From Pseudomonas sp. SST3 (GTDB lineage Bacteria > Pseudomonadota > Gammaproteobacteria > Pseudomonadales > Pseudomonadaceae), in assembly GCF_003325755.1 (NCBI RefSeq), contig NZ_QORI02000004.1, positions 1-64,000 of the forward strand: 64,000 nt of DNA, in the 5' to 3' direction. Positions within the stretch are counted from its first letter, which is position 1, and each line of letters begins with the position of its first letter. A program made the translations under genes and the position numbers. Below, one piece after another: positions 7,836-18,120 of the stretch. The notes below the pieces were generated by a model. That model searched no databases and was not told the DNA's origin. It saw only the letters and a list, made by a program, of their open reading frames with translations.

Positions 7836-9677
7836 ATGCTCTCCCTGTTCCAGCGAAAACGGCCTCCGGTCACTGCCCCATCACCAGCGCCCGCCACCGA
7901 CCTCCCCAAAGGGCTGCTACGGCCCGAATCGGCCGCATCGCTGCTGGCGACACCGCGCCGACAGAAGCTGCTGGAACACATCTGGCAGCGCACGTCGCTG
8001 TCGCGCCGGCAGTTCGCCACGCTGTACCGCACGCCGCTGGAGCGCTACGCCGAGCTGGTCCAGCAATTCCCCGCTTCCGAGAGCCATCATCACGCTTACC
8101 CCGGCGGCATGCTGGATCACGGGTTGGAGATCGTCGCCTATGCGCTCAAGCTGCGGCAGTCCCATCTGTTGCCCATCGGCGCCAGCCCCGAAGACCAGGC
8201 GGCGCAGTCGGAAGCCTGGACCGCCGCCGTTGCTTACGCCGCGCTGCTGCACGACATCGGCAAGGTGGCCGTCGATCTGCTGGTCGAGCTGGCAGACGGC
8301 TCGCTGTGGCATCCCTGGCACGGGCCCGCTGCACCAGTCGTACCGCTTCCGCTACCGCGAAGACCGCGAGTACCGGTTGCACAGCGCCGCAACAGGGCTG
8401 CTCTACCGCCAATTGCTCGATGGTCCGCTCCTAGACTGGCTCAGCGGCTATCCGTCTCTGTGGGCACCATTGCTCTACGTCTTGGCCGGGCAGTACGAGC
8501 ACGCCGGCGTGCTGGGTGAACTGGTCGTGCAGGCTGATCGCGCTTCTGTGGCACAGGAACTGGGCGGCGATCCCGCGCGCGCCATGGCCGCGCCCAGGCA
8601 CGCGCTGCAACGCAAGCTGCTGGACGGGCTGCGCTTCCTGCTCAAGGAACCGTTGAAGCTGAATCAGCCGGAAGCCTCCGATGGCTGGCTCACTGAGGAT
8701 GGGCTGTGGCTGGTGAGCAAGACTGTCTCGGACAAGCTGCGCGCGCACCTGCTGTCTCAGGGGATCGACGGCATTCCTGTGAACAACACCGCCGTCTTCA
8801 ACGTGCTGCAGAACCACGGCATGCTCCAGCCCACCTCAGACGGCAAGGCGGTCTGGCGCGCGACCGTGACCAGTGCGACCGGCTGGTCCTACTCGTTCAC
8901 CCTGTTGCGCCTCGCGCCCGCGCTGATCTGGGAATCCGGCGAGCGGCCAGCGCTTTTCGCAGGCACGGTGGCGATCGACACGACGCCAGCGGAAACCAAC
9001 GGCAGTGCACCAGGCACACCGCCCGCGGTCGTGGGGCAGCCAACCCCCGAAGGTCTGGAGACTCCCCCTTGGGAATGCCCTCGCAGCGATACCGCCTTGC
9101 CGACTGCGGCCCCGCCCGTGCCTGACGTCATGGAGGACATGCTGGCGATGGTTGGATTGGATCGCACGGCCGACATGGGGAAGGGTGAAGATCCAGTGGA
9201 GAAAGTCCCTGCCCCAACCACAGCCGCAGCGTCTCCCTTGCCACTTACCCCTGCGCCTGGACCTGCATCAACTCCAACAGTCGCGATACCATCCGGGGAG
9301 CATTTCATGACGTGGCTGCAACAGGGAGTCGCCGCGCGGCGACTCATCATCAACGACGCCAAGGCGCTCGTGCATACGGTGAGCGACACCGCCTACCTGG
9401 TCAGTCCCAGCGTGTTCCAGCGCTATGCGTAGGAACATCCCAGGTGGATGCGCTGGTCAGGCAGGACAAGCAACCGGATTGGCAGTGGGTGCAAAAGCGC
9501 TTTTAGAAACTGCAGCTATACCGCAAGCACCCAAATGGCCTGAACATTTGGACCTGTGAAGTCACGGGCCCGAGGAAGTCCCGCCGACTGCATGGCTACC
9601 TCCTCGAAAATGGGTCCTTGGTATTCGCCGAAATACCGCCCAACAATCCCTATCTTGCTCTGACTCAGGAAGGATGA
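7836..9677 (+). pseudogene. MobH-type (TraI_2) relaxase of an integrative conjugative element, decayed
   Basis: The start MLSLFQRKRP leads into LLRPESAASLLATPRRQKLL and then the histidine motifs HHHAYPGGMLDHGLE and ALLHDIGKV of the TraI_2 domain, as in relaxases of PAGI/clc-like elements. An extra C near 8327 shifts the frame. The rest (YRFRYREDREYRLH onward, with the C-terminal DUF1528-like part) runs to 9432, where TAG replaces a sense codon. Another shift near 9445 and a TAG near 9507 follow, and the trace ends at TGA 9675-9677. At least four lesions, so no functional relaxase. Confidence 0.8.
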
Positions 9678-9756
9678 CGCGACTCGGGCAGCGACCGTCA
9701 CCACCGTGTGGCGACGATCAATGCCCCGCGAAGCTGGCAACATTTGGCGAACTAAG

Positions 9757-12408
9757 CTACTCGGCCCGCGCCAACTCCCGTGCAAGGAACGGAGCGGTTC
9801 GGCTGCCAGACTTTCGGGCCACCTGCTGAGGGGAACCCGCCACCACGATGCTGCCGCCGGCAGCGCCCGCGCCTGGCCCTACGTCGATCACCCAGTCGGC
9901 TTGGGCCACCGCACGCATGTCGTGCTCGATCATCACTACGGTATTACCGGCATCGACCAGGCGCTGCAACTGCACCAGCAGCCGGTCGGCATCCGACGCG
10001 TGCAGCCCGGTGGTCGGCTCGTCGAGCACGTACAGGCTTCGGCCGCGCTGGCTGCGCTGAAGCTCGGTCGCCAGCTTGATGCGCTGCGCCTCGCCACCGG
10101 AAAGCTCAGTGGCCGGTTGCCCCAGGCGCAGATAGCCCAGTCCGATGTCGCGCAGCAGTTGCAGGGGCCTTGCCACCGCGTCTTCACCCGCGAAGAATTC
10201 GCTGGCCTCGTCCACGGTCATCTGCAGCACCTCGGCGATGTTGCGCCCGTTCCACTGCACCTTCAGCGTGGCCTCGTTGTAGCGCGCGCCATGGCAGGTC
10301 GGGCACGGCGCGTACACGCTAGGCATGAACAGCAGTTCCACGCTAACGAAACCTTCGCCCTCGCAAGTCTCGCAGCGCCCCTTGGCGACGTTGAACGAGA
10401 ACCGTCCGGCATCATAGCGGCGGCGTCGAGCATCGGGCGTGGCGGCGAACAGCTTGCGCACATGGTCGAACAGACCCGTGTAGGTAGCCAGGTTCGACCG
10501 CGGCGTGCGCCCGATCGGCTTCTGGTCCACCTGCACCAGGCGCTGTATGGCGTCCACGTCGCCCGCCAGATGGCCGCCGGTCGCTTCGACCACTGCCGGC
10601 CCTTCGCTGGTGGCGCTTTCGGCGGCATCGTCTTCAGGCTCGTGGCCCAGGTGCAGCAGCACCAATTCCGGCAGGGCCTGCGCGACGAGGCTGGATTTGC
10701 CGGAGCCAGAGATGCCGGTAACGGCTGTCAGCACGCCCAGCGGAATGCGCGCATCCACGCCATGCAGGTTATGGCGGTGGATGCCCTGCAGCTCCAACCA
10801 GCCGGTCGCTTCGCGTGCTCGGCTTCCGGGTGCGGGAATTTCGTCGAACAGGTAACGTGCAGTACGCGATTCGGCAATCTTGCGCAGGCCATCCGGCTCG
10901 CCGCTGTAGAGCACGCGGCCGCCACGCTCCCCGGCATCCGGCCCGACATCCACGAGCCATTGCGCGCGGCGCATCAGGTCCAGGTCGTGCTCCACCACAA
11001 ACACCGAGTTGCCCGCGTCGCGCAGCCGGTCGAGTGCATCGTACAGGGCCTGGCTGTCGGAGGGATGCAGGCCCACCGAGGGTTCGTCGAGTACGTACAC
11101 GACGCCGAACAGCAGAGAACTTAATTGCGTGGCCAACCGCAAGCGTTGCAACTCGCCGGCCGAAAGCGTCGGCGTGGCCCGGTCCAGCGTCAGGTAGCCC
11201 AGGCCTAGCCCGCGCAGTTGGCGCAGGCGCGCCATCACGCCTCCAGCCAGGCGCTGTGCGGCGAGGCGCTTTTCTTCCGACAGCGCGGAGGTACGGCGCA
11301 CGTCGGGCGATACCGCATGGACCGCACGGCCGGTGGCAGCGCGTTCGGCACGCTCGCGCCGGGTCGCTTCCTTGTCCGTAGCCGCACCCGCTGCATGGGC
11401 GCGGAAATCGCCCTGTGCGATGGGTTCGAGCAATGCCGCCAAGTGGTCCAGCGGCATCTGCATAAACGCGCCGATGTCCACCCCAGCGAAGGTGACCGAC
11501 AGCGCTTCGGGCTTGAGCCTCTTGCCGTGGCAGGTGGGGCACGGCTTGCCCTCCATGAACCGGGATACGCGCTTTCTCATCAGCGCGCTCTGGGTATTGG
11601 CGAAGGTGTGCAACACATACCGCCGGGCGCCGGTGAAGGTGCCCATGTAGCTCGGCTCCATCTTGCGTTTGAGCGCGGTGCGGGTTTCGGCAGGCGTGAA
11701 ACCGGCGTACACCGGCACCGTTGGTGTTTCCTCGGTGAACAGAATCCACTCGCGATCCTTTTTCGGCAGGTCCTTCCACGGCCGGTCAACGTCGTAGCCC
11801 ATACTGACCAGGATGTCGCGCAGGTTCTGGCCCTGCCAGGCGGGTGGCCAGGAAGCAATCGCCCGCTCACGGATGCTCAGGGAGGGGTCGGGCACCATGA
11901 TCGCCTCGGTCACCTCGTACACATGACCCAAGCCGTGGCAGGTCGGGCACGCCCCCTGCGGCGTGTTCGGCGAAAAATCCTCGGCGTACAGCATCGGCTG
12001 GTTGGCGGGATAGGCGCCGGCGCGCGAATACATCATCCGCACCAGGCTGGACAGGGTGGTCACACTGCCCACGGAGGAACGCGCATTGCTGGACCCCCGC
12101 TGCTGCTGCAGCGCCACCGCTGGTGGCAGGCCGTCGATCGCATCTACGTCCGGCACGCCCGCCTGGTCGATCAGGCGCCGTGCATAGGGGGCCACCGACT
12201 CAAAGTAGCGTCGCTGCGCCTCGGCATAGATGGTGCCGAAGGCCAGCGAGGACTTCCCGGAGCCGGAGACACCCGAGAACACCACCAGCGCATTCCGCGG
12301 GATAGAGACGTCCACCTCTTTGAGGTTGTTCTCACGCGCGCCACGCACCTGCACGAGGCCGCTGGCCGCAGCGGTACAAGAGGATTCACCGAAAGTATTG
12401 TTTGGCAT
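9757..12408 (-). CDS. UvrA-like excinuclease ABC subunit A paralogue (class II)
   Basis: The 883-residue protein has two ABC ATPase modules: Walker A GVSGSGKSSLAF near residue 46 and GISGSGKSSLVA in the second half, with signatures LSAGELQRLRL and LSGGEAQRIKL. Zinc-finger pairs CPTCHG (twice) and CETCEGEG...CPTCHG are present. At 883 residues it is shorter than UvrA (about 940), fitting the UvrA2-type paralogues linked to damage or drug tolerance. It is an intact ORF inserted into the truncated helicase at 12409. A near-copy of its first 45 bases recurs at 23395. Confidence 0.88.
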   Translation of the reverse strand: MPNNTFGESSCTAAASGLVQVRGARENNLKEVDVSIPRNALVVFSGVSGSGKSSLAFGTIYAEAQRRYFESVAPYARRLIDQAGVPDVDAIDGLPPAVALQQQRGSSNARSSVGSVTTLSSLVRMMYSRAGAYPANQPMLYAEDFSPNTPQGACPTCHGLGHVYEVTEAIMVPDPSLSIRERAIASWPPAWQGQNLRDILVSMGYDVDRPWKDLPKKDREWILFTEETPTVPVYAGFTPAETRTALKRKMEPSYMGTFTGARRYVLHTFANTQSALMRKRVSRFMEGKPCPTCHGKRLKPEALSVTFAGVDIGAFMQMPLDHLAALLEPIAQGDFRAHAAGAATDKEATRRERAERAATGRAVHAVSPDVRRTSALSEEKRLAAQRLAGGVMARLRQLRGLGLGYLTLDRATPTLSAGELQRLRLATQLSSLLFGVVYVLDEPSVGLHPSDSQALYDALDRLRDAGNSVFVVEHDLDLMRRAQWLVDVGPDAGERGGRVLYSGEPDGLRKIAESRTARYLFDEIPAPGSRAREATGWLELQGIHRHNLHGVDARIPLGVLTAVTGISGSGKSSLVAQALPELVLLHLGHEPEDDAAESATSEGPAVVEATGGHLAGDVDAIQRLVQVDQKPIGRTPRSNLATYTGLFDHVRKLFAATPDARRRRYDAGRFSFNVAKGRCETCEGEGFVSVELLFMPSVYAPCPTCHGARYNEATLKVQWNGRNIAEVLQMTVDEASEFFAGEDAVARPLQLLRDIGLGYLRLGQPATELSGGEAQRIKLATELQRSQRGRSLYVLDEPTTGLHASDADRLLVQLQRLVDAGNTVVMIEHDMRAVAQADWVIDVGPGAGAAGGSIVVAGSPQQVARKSGSRTAPFLARELARAE

Positions 12409-12993
12409 GTTCTTATCCTGTAGTTCGCCCCGCTCAGGACGGGACTTCCTGAGTGGTAGGGAAAACTGATGCTCTGCAGATGCTCGTCACGCTTGATGCG
12501 GTGCTTCTTCCTGTTCAGCCCCGCTCAGAAACAATTGGCACTGCTGATTGAAGAAGTCTTCCAGTTCAGCGGCTGTGAAGTGGTCGCTGAAGGCATGCTC
12601 GGCGTGACTCATCACGTCGAAATACACCACAGCCAATTCCAACTCTTCCAGCTCAAGCTGCTGGCAGAGCAGCCAGCCGTAGACCTTGACCTGCGCCCAA
12701 TGCAGCAGCCGGTGGTTGGCCGGAATGCGGCTGATATCGCCACGGTGGGTTTTGATCTCTTCTAGGCGCCGCTCTTGCGGATCGTACCCGTCGGCCCTGC
12801 CGCCGACCAGCAGGCCGGGGTAGCTGCCACTTAGAGGTAACTCGGCGATATAGCCGTCTCCCCGCCGATCAACCACTGTCTGGTGCCCAGCCATGCCTTC
12901 CTGAGCGGTGGGGGAAGGGGTGAAGCGCAGATCCAGGTCACCTTCCTTGGCGGTGAACTCGCACAGTGCCCGCACCGCTACCCGATAGCTCAT
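12409..12993 (-). pseudogene. ATP-dependent DNA helicase (Rad3/DinG-like), N-terminal fragment
   Basis: The ORF 12487-12993 (168 residues) has a PD-(D/E)xK-like N-terminal domain: GRADGYDPQERRLEEIKTHR carries the D...EIK motif, and HWAQVKVYGWLLCQ follows. It stops after GAEQEEAPHQA. A shifted frame resembling the helicase linker (FRPERGEL) can be followed almost to the start codon of the UvrA-like gene, where all helicase motifs are missing. It overlaps the FAN1-like stop by 4 bp. In pseudomonads these two repair genes are normally neighbours, so the UvrA segment replaced the helicase body. Confidence 0.7.
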
Positions 12994-14629
12994 GCCTCAG
13001 CCCAGCGCACGTAGCAAACTACAACGGCGATACCGTGCTCAGCCGCGAAACTGAGCCAGCGTTTCTGGTTGTCCTGCAGGCGGTCGCCGGGGCCTTTGAC
13101 CTCAATCATCCGGTAGCGATGTTCCTGCGGATAAAACTGGATCAGATCGGGCATGCCGGCGCGGTTGGCTTTCAGATCTCGCAGCAGGCGGGTAAAACAG
13201 GCGTGCAGGTGTGCAGCGGGAATGCACTGCAGGGCTAGTTCCAGGCGCGCCTCATCGAGCATGCCCCAAAAGACGAAGGGTGATTGCAGGCCGAACTTTT
13301 CCTGATACCGAGCCTTGATCAATTGCCTGTAGTCGGGTTGTTCAAGTTGCAGTAGACAGCGTTTGAACAGGTGTTGGCGGCGCGCATAAAAGTCCGGGCT
13401 GTGCAGGTCCACCGGGCCACTGTGGAACGGGTGAAAAAATGACCCCGGCAGCGGTGCGAAGATCGCCTCCCAGCACAGCAAGCCGAACAGGCTGCAGAGC
13501 AGGGTATTTTCCACATAGTGCACCGGAGCATCATCCTGCTGCAGGTGATCACGCACAGCTATCTCCACACTGCCATGTGTCGGCGCCGGCAATACCAAGT
13601 CGATGCGGGTTTCGCTCGCAGCCTTGGGCTTTTTCACCATCTGCAGGCCGAGCTTGCGCTGCAGGCGGGTGAGGGCTCGTTCCAGGCGCTGGCTTTCTTC
13701 ATAGCTGCCTGGGGTTTGGCTAAAGGCCAGGGCCTGATCATAGGCCTCGGCATCGCGCCCCAGTTGTTCCAGTACGCGAATCTGTCGCCAGCGGGCTTCG
13801 CCATGCGCGCTTTGCTGATAAAGCAGCAGGGCCTGCTCCAGCTCACCGCTCCTCTCCAGTTGCTGGGCGATCTGAAACAGCAGGCACGATTGGCGGCTGC
13901 AAAGGTATGGGTTGCTTGAACTGAACGCCAGCAACGGCGGTACAATGTCCGCCAGGTCTGCGCCTTGCTCAACGCTGACGCGTAACTGGCGCAGGTGCAG
14001 GTAATCCTCAAGATCCTGGCGGCACTGAAAACCACGTGACTCCGGGCCTATATCCACCGATTCGTAACGGTAGATGCCCAGATCCGTCAGCACGAACTCG
14101 GACCAGTCCTGAGCCAGATTGCCAAAGAACATCAGGCGCAAACGATCACACAACTCGCCCACCATCAGGCTGAGTAACTGATCATCCAACATAGGGCACC
14201 AGTCCGTGAAGGTCTGGGCAGGTAGCTCCATTGCGCGCAGTTGTTCGAGCAGCTCGGCCTTTTTCTGCGCCGCGCGGCGGTCTGTGAGCGGCATATGAGT
14301 CAGCACCTCATCCTTGCGCAGCAGCTCGGCAATCTCATCGGCTGTGAGCAGCGCCTGCTCGGTGATCCATCCCTGTTCAAGCAGTGGATCGGCAGCAGCC
14401 AGGCAGTCGCCGATTTCCGGGTAAACGAGCTTGCTCAGACGAAAATGACAGCCCTTGCGCTAATCATGCGCACCAGCAAGGCCTGGGATGGCCAGGGCAG
14501 GGTATTGAAGGTGTCGAGAAAGGCACGTTCTTCATCCGCCAGTAGATCTGCATAGCGCTCAGCCACCCAGGCGAGTGCCGTACGGAAATTGCTGAGGTAG
14601 TAAAGCTCAGGGGCTAACGAGACGGACAT
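12990..14629 (-). pseudogene. FAN1-like VRR-NUC nuclease, single frameshift
   Basis: Two frames make one FAN1-type structure-specific nuclease. MSVSLAPELYYLSNFRTALA starts at 14629 and runs to ISARA. After a missing base near 14456 the frame continues FRLSKLVYPEIGDCL into an open frame of about 450 residues. That frame ends with the VRR-NUC catalytic block GMPDLIQFYPQEHRY and EVKGPGDRLQDNQKRW (the PD...ExK active site). FAN1 repairs interstrand crosslinks. The shift could be true decay or a sequencing error, since everything else is intact. Internal restart at 14306 could still give the C-terminal nuclease. Confidence 0.75.
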
Positions 14630-14755
14630 GGTAGTGATCACTGTATTCTTGTACAGGATTGTCCGTGTTGCGGTGCCGAGGATCAACTGGCGCAGAAGCT
14701 GACGGTATCAGCAGGTGAAAGTGGCCAACTCCAGCCCGATGCTACTGGCGACTCC

Positions 14756-14795
14756 CGGCCGGTATCTGCCTGTCGCGTTAGGCAGGTACCGGCCG
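14756..14795. repeat. long GC-rich hairpin
   Basis: CGGCCGGTATCTGCC (14756-14770) and GGCAGGTACCGGCCG (14781-14795) pair at 14 of 15 positions, with a G-T at the odd one, around a 10-base loop. It abuts the left end of the small inverted-repeat element. It has no T-run on either strand, so I do not call it a terminator. Confidence 0.6.
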
Positions 14796-14797
14796 AG

Positions 14798-14950
14798 ACT
14801 GTGTAAAAACGTTTTCAAGTGCGGCAGGTACTCAAACACAAGCTAGAAATCGTGCATCTGGGAGAAATCCACATTTGCTGACGTGCCGATAAACTCCAGA
14901 TTTCACGTAGACGCGAGTACTTCAATTTTGACGAAGCGTTTTTACACACT
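14798..14950. mobile_element. 153-bp MITE-like element or internally deleted IS
   Basis: ACTGTGTAAAAACG at 14798-14811 and CGTTTTTACACACT at 14937-14950 are inverted repeats matching at 13 of 14 positions. No transposase fits inside. On the minus strand the inside encodes a short tail ending TSANVDFSQMHDF before a stop, which could be the last codons of a lost gene. The right end plus flank (22 bases from 14938) recurs at 18070-18091. Confidence 0.55.
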
Positions 14951-15297
14951 CTGGGCCAATAGCGGTCAGTCGCGATACCATAGAGATGATTCACCATAAG
15001 GCAGCGACTGGAGCTCACGCAGCAATAATCCTTAGATCCATTGCTAACTGACTAATACAAGATGCTGCTGGTTGGCAGATTCGATTCGTTCTCTCATCAG
15101 GATCACAAGCCGTCGGTACTCAAGCTTAGGAACAGCATGGCGATTGGCAGATTTCCAAAGTCGCCATGAGTCGCTCAGAACGATGTTTCATGACCGGCGA
15201 AACTTGGATCCTGCCTGAGCATCATTGATGCTCGCATGGATTCGAACGATACAGCATCCGAGTAGCCGCCCCGAGCAGGAGACGGCTACTCAAAACA
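14951..15297. other. 347-bp intergenic stretch
   Basis: I see no gene, tRNA or clear promoter here. It lies downstream of the formaldehyde dehydrogenase gene (which ends at 15298 on the minus strand) and to the right of the MITE-like element. GGCCAATAGCGGTCA at 14955-14969 also occurs at 27640-27654, next to an IS1182 end. Confidence 0.4.
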
Positions 15298-16437
15298 CTA
15301 AGCCGCAGGCTTCATCACAACCTTCGTCCACCCCTTGTCTCGTGCATCGAAGTGCTTATAAGCACTTGGGCCATCATCCAGCTTCAATCGATGGGAAACG
15401 ATCTGCGAGGGTGCGGCACGCCCGTGATGAATTAGCTCAGCCAACTGGCGGTTGTACGCCTTGACGTTGGCTTGCCCGGTGCCGATTTTCTGCCCTTTGA
15501 ACCAGAAGGAACCGAAGTCGAAAGCCATCTTCCCTTCTTTGGCTAACTCGTTCTTGGCACCCGGATCTTGGGGAACGAATACCCCGACTACTCCGATACC
15601 ACCGGTTGCCTTGGTCGAGGCGACGAGGTTGTTCATGGTCAGGTGATTCACCTCGTGGCCATGTTTGTCGCAGCACTGGTAGCCCACGCATTCGCACCCA
15701 CGATCCGTGCCTTTACCATCGGTGTAATTCAGGATTTCATCGACAGCCTTCTGCTCGACGGAATTGATTGGCGTGGCCCCCATCTGGGCAGCCAGTTTCA
15801 AGCGGTCTGGTTGATCGTCTATTACGAAGACCTGCGAAGCGCCTTGGATAAGCGCGGAGTGCGCCGCCATCAAGCCGACCGGGCCTGCGCCGTAGATGGC
15901 AATGGACTCGCCTGGTTGCAGCCCCGCCAGCCTTGTTGCGTGCCATCCCGTGGGGAAAATGTCGGAGAGCATGACGTAGTCGTCCTCGCGCTCCTTCGCA
16001 TCCTCAGGCAGCACGAGACAGTTGAAGTCCGCGAAGGGAACTCGCAGCAGCTCGGCCTGGCCACCGTCATAAGTGCCCATCTCTGCAAAGCCGTAGGCGG
16101 CACCAGCGCTGCCTGGATTGGCGGTCAAGCAATAGCCGGTAAGTCCTTTCTCGCAGTTTTCACAAAAACCACAGCCGATGTTGAAGGGCAAGCAGACCAT
16201 GTCTCCAACCTTAACGCGCTCAACTCCTGCACCTACCTCGACCACCTCACCGAGGTTCTCGTGACCGAAGACTCGACCCGTCTCGAAGGTGGTTCTGCCT
16301 TCGTACATGTGCAGATCGGAACCACAAAGATTCGTGGATGTGACTCGAACGAGAGCATCCGTTGGTCTCTCGATCTTCGCATCTGGGACGTTCTGGACGC
16401 TGACGTCACGCGGGCCGTTGTAGACGATTGCTTTCAT
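15298..16437 (-). CDS. glutathione-independent formaldehyde dehydrogenase-like zinc alcohol dehydrogenase
   Basis: The 379-residue medium-chain zinc dehydrogenase has catalytic-zinc residues in STNLCGSDLHMYEGRTTFE and GHENLGEVVEVG, structural-zinc cysteines in GCGFCENCEKGLTGYC, and the NAD-binding glycine motif YGAGPVGLMAAHSA. The GCECVGYQCCDKHGHE segment is diagnostic for the dismutating, glutathione-independent formaldehyde dehydrogenase group. It should convert free formaldehyde or a small aldehyde to acid in the cytoplasm. It stands alone between the MITE-like element and an IS3 element. FrmA at 20268 would be the glutathione-dependent counterpart. Confidence 0.88.
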   Translation of the reverse strand: MKAIVYNGPRDVSVQNVPDAKIERPTDALVRVTSTNLCGSDLHMYEGRTTFETGRVFGHENLGEVVEVGAGVERVKVGDMVCLPFNIGCGFCENCEKGLTGYCLTANPGSAGAAYGFAEMGTYDGGQAELLRVPFADFNCLVLPEDAKEREDDYVMLSDIFPTGWHATRLAGLQPGESIAIYGAGPVGLMAAHSALIQGASQVFVIDDQPDRLKLAAQMGATPINSVEQKAVDEILNYTDGKGTDRGCECVGYQCCDKHGHEVNHLTMNNLVASTKATGGIGVVGVFVPQDPGAKNELAKEGKMAFDFGSFWFKGQKIGTGQANVKAYNRQLAELIHHGRAAPSQIVSHRLKLDDGPSAYKHFDARDKGWTKVVMKPAA

Positions 16438-16704
16438 CTGGGTTCTCCAAGTCAGTTCAAAGGAGCGCCGATTGCGCTTTCGCTCCTACCTTGGTTCGTC
16501 TCCCATGCAACGCTCGTTGTTCAGGAAAACTGGTCAAAGCCTGACGGGCGGTACCGCGTTCGAGGCTGATGCAACAGCTCTAAAACGACCATTTTCCTCT
16601 ATTGAAGCGCACGTCGCCGTTGCTCGGCACTGGGCTAAACTTTCCGTTTTTGCAGACAAATCGAGATGCCCAATGGAGACCGCTAAGATTCAAGCATTCG
16701 CAAA
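16438..16704. other. intergenic region between formaldehyde dehydrogenase and IS3
   Basis: About 267 bp upstream of the minus-strand formaldehyde dehydrogenase gene. It should contain its promoter, but I cannot point to a confident one. GGTTCTCCAAG next to the start region is the reverse complement of a GGAGA-type ribosome binding site. No further gene is apparent. Confidence 0.4.
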
Positions 16705-16744
16705 CTGAATCGCCCCGGGTTTTGTGGAGGCCGTTTCGTTTAAG

Positions 16745-17661
16745 TCAGGCCGCCATGGCCTGACCTGCTTGTTGCTGGTGGAAGTTTGCCTCAGCCTCCG
16801 CAGGCGGGATATATCCGATTGAGCTCAGCAGGCGTTGGTGGTTGTACCAGTGCACCCATTTCAAAGTCGCCATTTCGACGGCTTCGCGGCTCTTCCATGA
16901 CTGACGGTAAATCAGCTCGGCCTTGTACAACCCGTTGATGGTTTCGGCCAAGGCGTTGTCGTAGCTGTCTCCCTTGCTGCCAACCGAAGGCTCAATGCCG
17001 GCCTCTGCCAGCCGTTCGGTATAGCGGATCGAGACATCCTGGCTTCCACGGTCGCTGTGATGGATCAGACCACCCGAGCAATGCGGCTGACGGGCATACA
17101 AGGCTTGCTCTAGGGCATCCAGTACGAAGTTTGTCTTCATGCTGGTACTGACTCGCCAGCCGACGATCCGCCGTGCAAAGACGTCGATCACGAACGCCAC
17201 GTACAGCCAGCCCTGCCAGGTCGATACATAGGCGAAGTCCGACACCCACAACTGGTTCGGGCGGTCGGCATGGAACTGGCGTTGGACACGATCCAGCGGG
17301 CAAAGGGCCTTGTCGCCGGCCACCGTTGTCTGCACGATCTGGCCACGTCTAATGCCCTGCAATCCGGCCCGACGCATTAACCGCTCCACCGTGCATCTGG
17401 CGACCTCGATGCCTTCTCGCCGCAGCTGCTTCCAGACCTTCACCGCGCCATAGCACTGCATATTGGCATCCCACACTCGCTGGATTTCCAGGGTCAATGC
17501 GTCATCGCGCTGAGCACGACAACAGCGCAGTGCCGGGTTGCGCTGTTGAGCCACGTGCCTGCGGTAACCGGACGGGGCGATCTGCAACACGCGGCAGATC
17601 GACTCGACCCCGAGACGGTCACGATGCTGATCGACAAACGCCCTCAGGACTTGGTGCGGCG
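16745..17661 (-). CDS. IS3-family transposase OrfB (DDE integrase)
   Basis: The catalytic part is produced by frameshifting from OrfA. The frame runs from about 17661 ([20 protein letters not shown]) and has an internal ATG at 17590 giving 281 residues. It holds the HTH_21 region [20 protein letters not shown] and the DDE core: [20 protein letters not shown] (first D), [10 protein letters not shown] (second D), and [18 protein letters not shown] (E). The C-terminus has [20 protein letters not shown]. All catalytic residues are present, so the element looks competent. Confidence 0.88.
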
Positions 17662-17967
17662 GTCGAGCTCCGCCTGGGCAAAATACGCACTGGCCAGACG
17701 CAGAATTTCATTGGCCTTACGCAATTCCCGGTTCTCCCGCTCCAACGCCTTGATGCGTTCACGCTCTTCGGTGGTCGGGCCTGGACGCTGACCTGCGTCG
17801 GTCTGATGACGGCGAATCCAGCCATGCAACGTTTGCGCTGCACAGCCAATCTTCGGCGCGATGGCTTCAATGGCGGCCCACTCGGAGGAGTAGTCGTTCA
17901 AATGCTCCAGAACCATGCGCACGGCACGTTCACGGACTTCAGGGGAGTAGGTCGCAGTCTTTCTCAT
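17644..17967 (-). CDS. IS3-family transposase OrfA
   Basis: The 107-residue product has the HTH_8-type start [19 protein letters not shown], then [19 protein letters not shown], then a leucine-rich coiled coil, [20 protein letters not shown]. It ends [12 protein letters not shown]; OrfB continues in another frame from the same place. It binds the terminal repeats and supplies the N-terminus of the fused transposase. Confidence 0.88.
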   Translation of the reverse strand: MRKTATYSPEVRERAVRMVLEHLNDYSSEWAAIEAIAPKIGCAAQTLHGWIRRHQTDAGQRPGPTTEERERIKALERENRELRKANEILRLASAYFAQAELDRRTKS

Positions 17968-18120
17968 GGCCTCATCTTCTCAAGAGCTGAGGCCTCCACG
18001 AAACCCGGGGCGATTCAGGAAATCACTACGCCCAGGCGCAGTGGGCTGGGGCATACAAGATGTGAAAGTGTTTTTACACACTCTGGGCCAAAAGCGGACG
18101 ATTGCTGGCAGGTATTCAAG

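Larger units (their letters stand above)
16705..18018 (-). mobile_element. complete IS3-family insertion sequence
   Basis: Terminal inverted repeats CTGAATCGCCCCGGGTTT at 16705 and its complement ending CGATTCAG at 18018 extend to about 27 bp with one mismatch (TTTTGTGG against TTTCGTGG). Inside are orfA and orfB in the usual overlapping-frame arrangement. At about 1.31 kb it has normal IS3 size. No clear 3-4 bp target duplication is visible (AAA against GAA), so it may have recombined after insertion. It is the only whole IS in the window. Confidence 0.88.

Noticed and set aside
9706..11124. 472-residue open frame opposite the UvrA-like gene
   Set aside because: High-GC antisense shadow; the minus-strand frame has all UvrA motifs.
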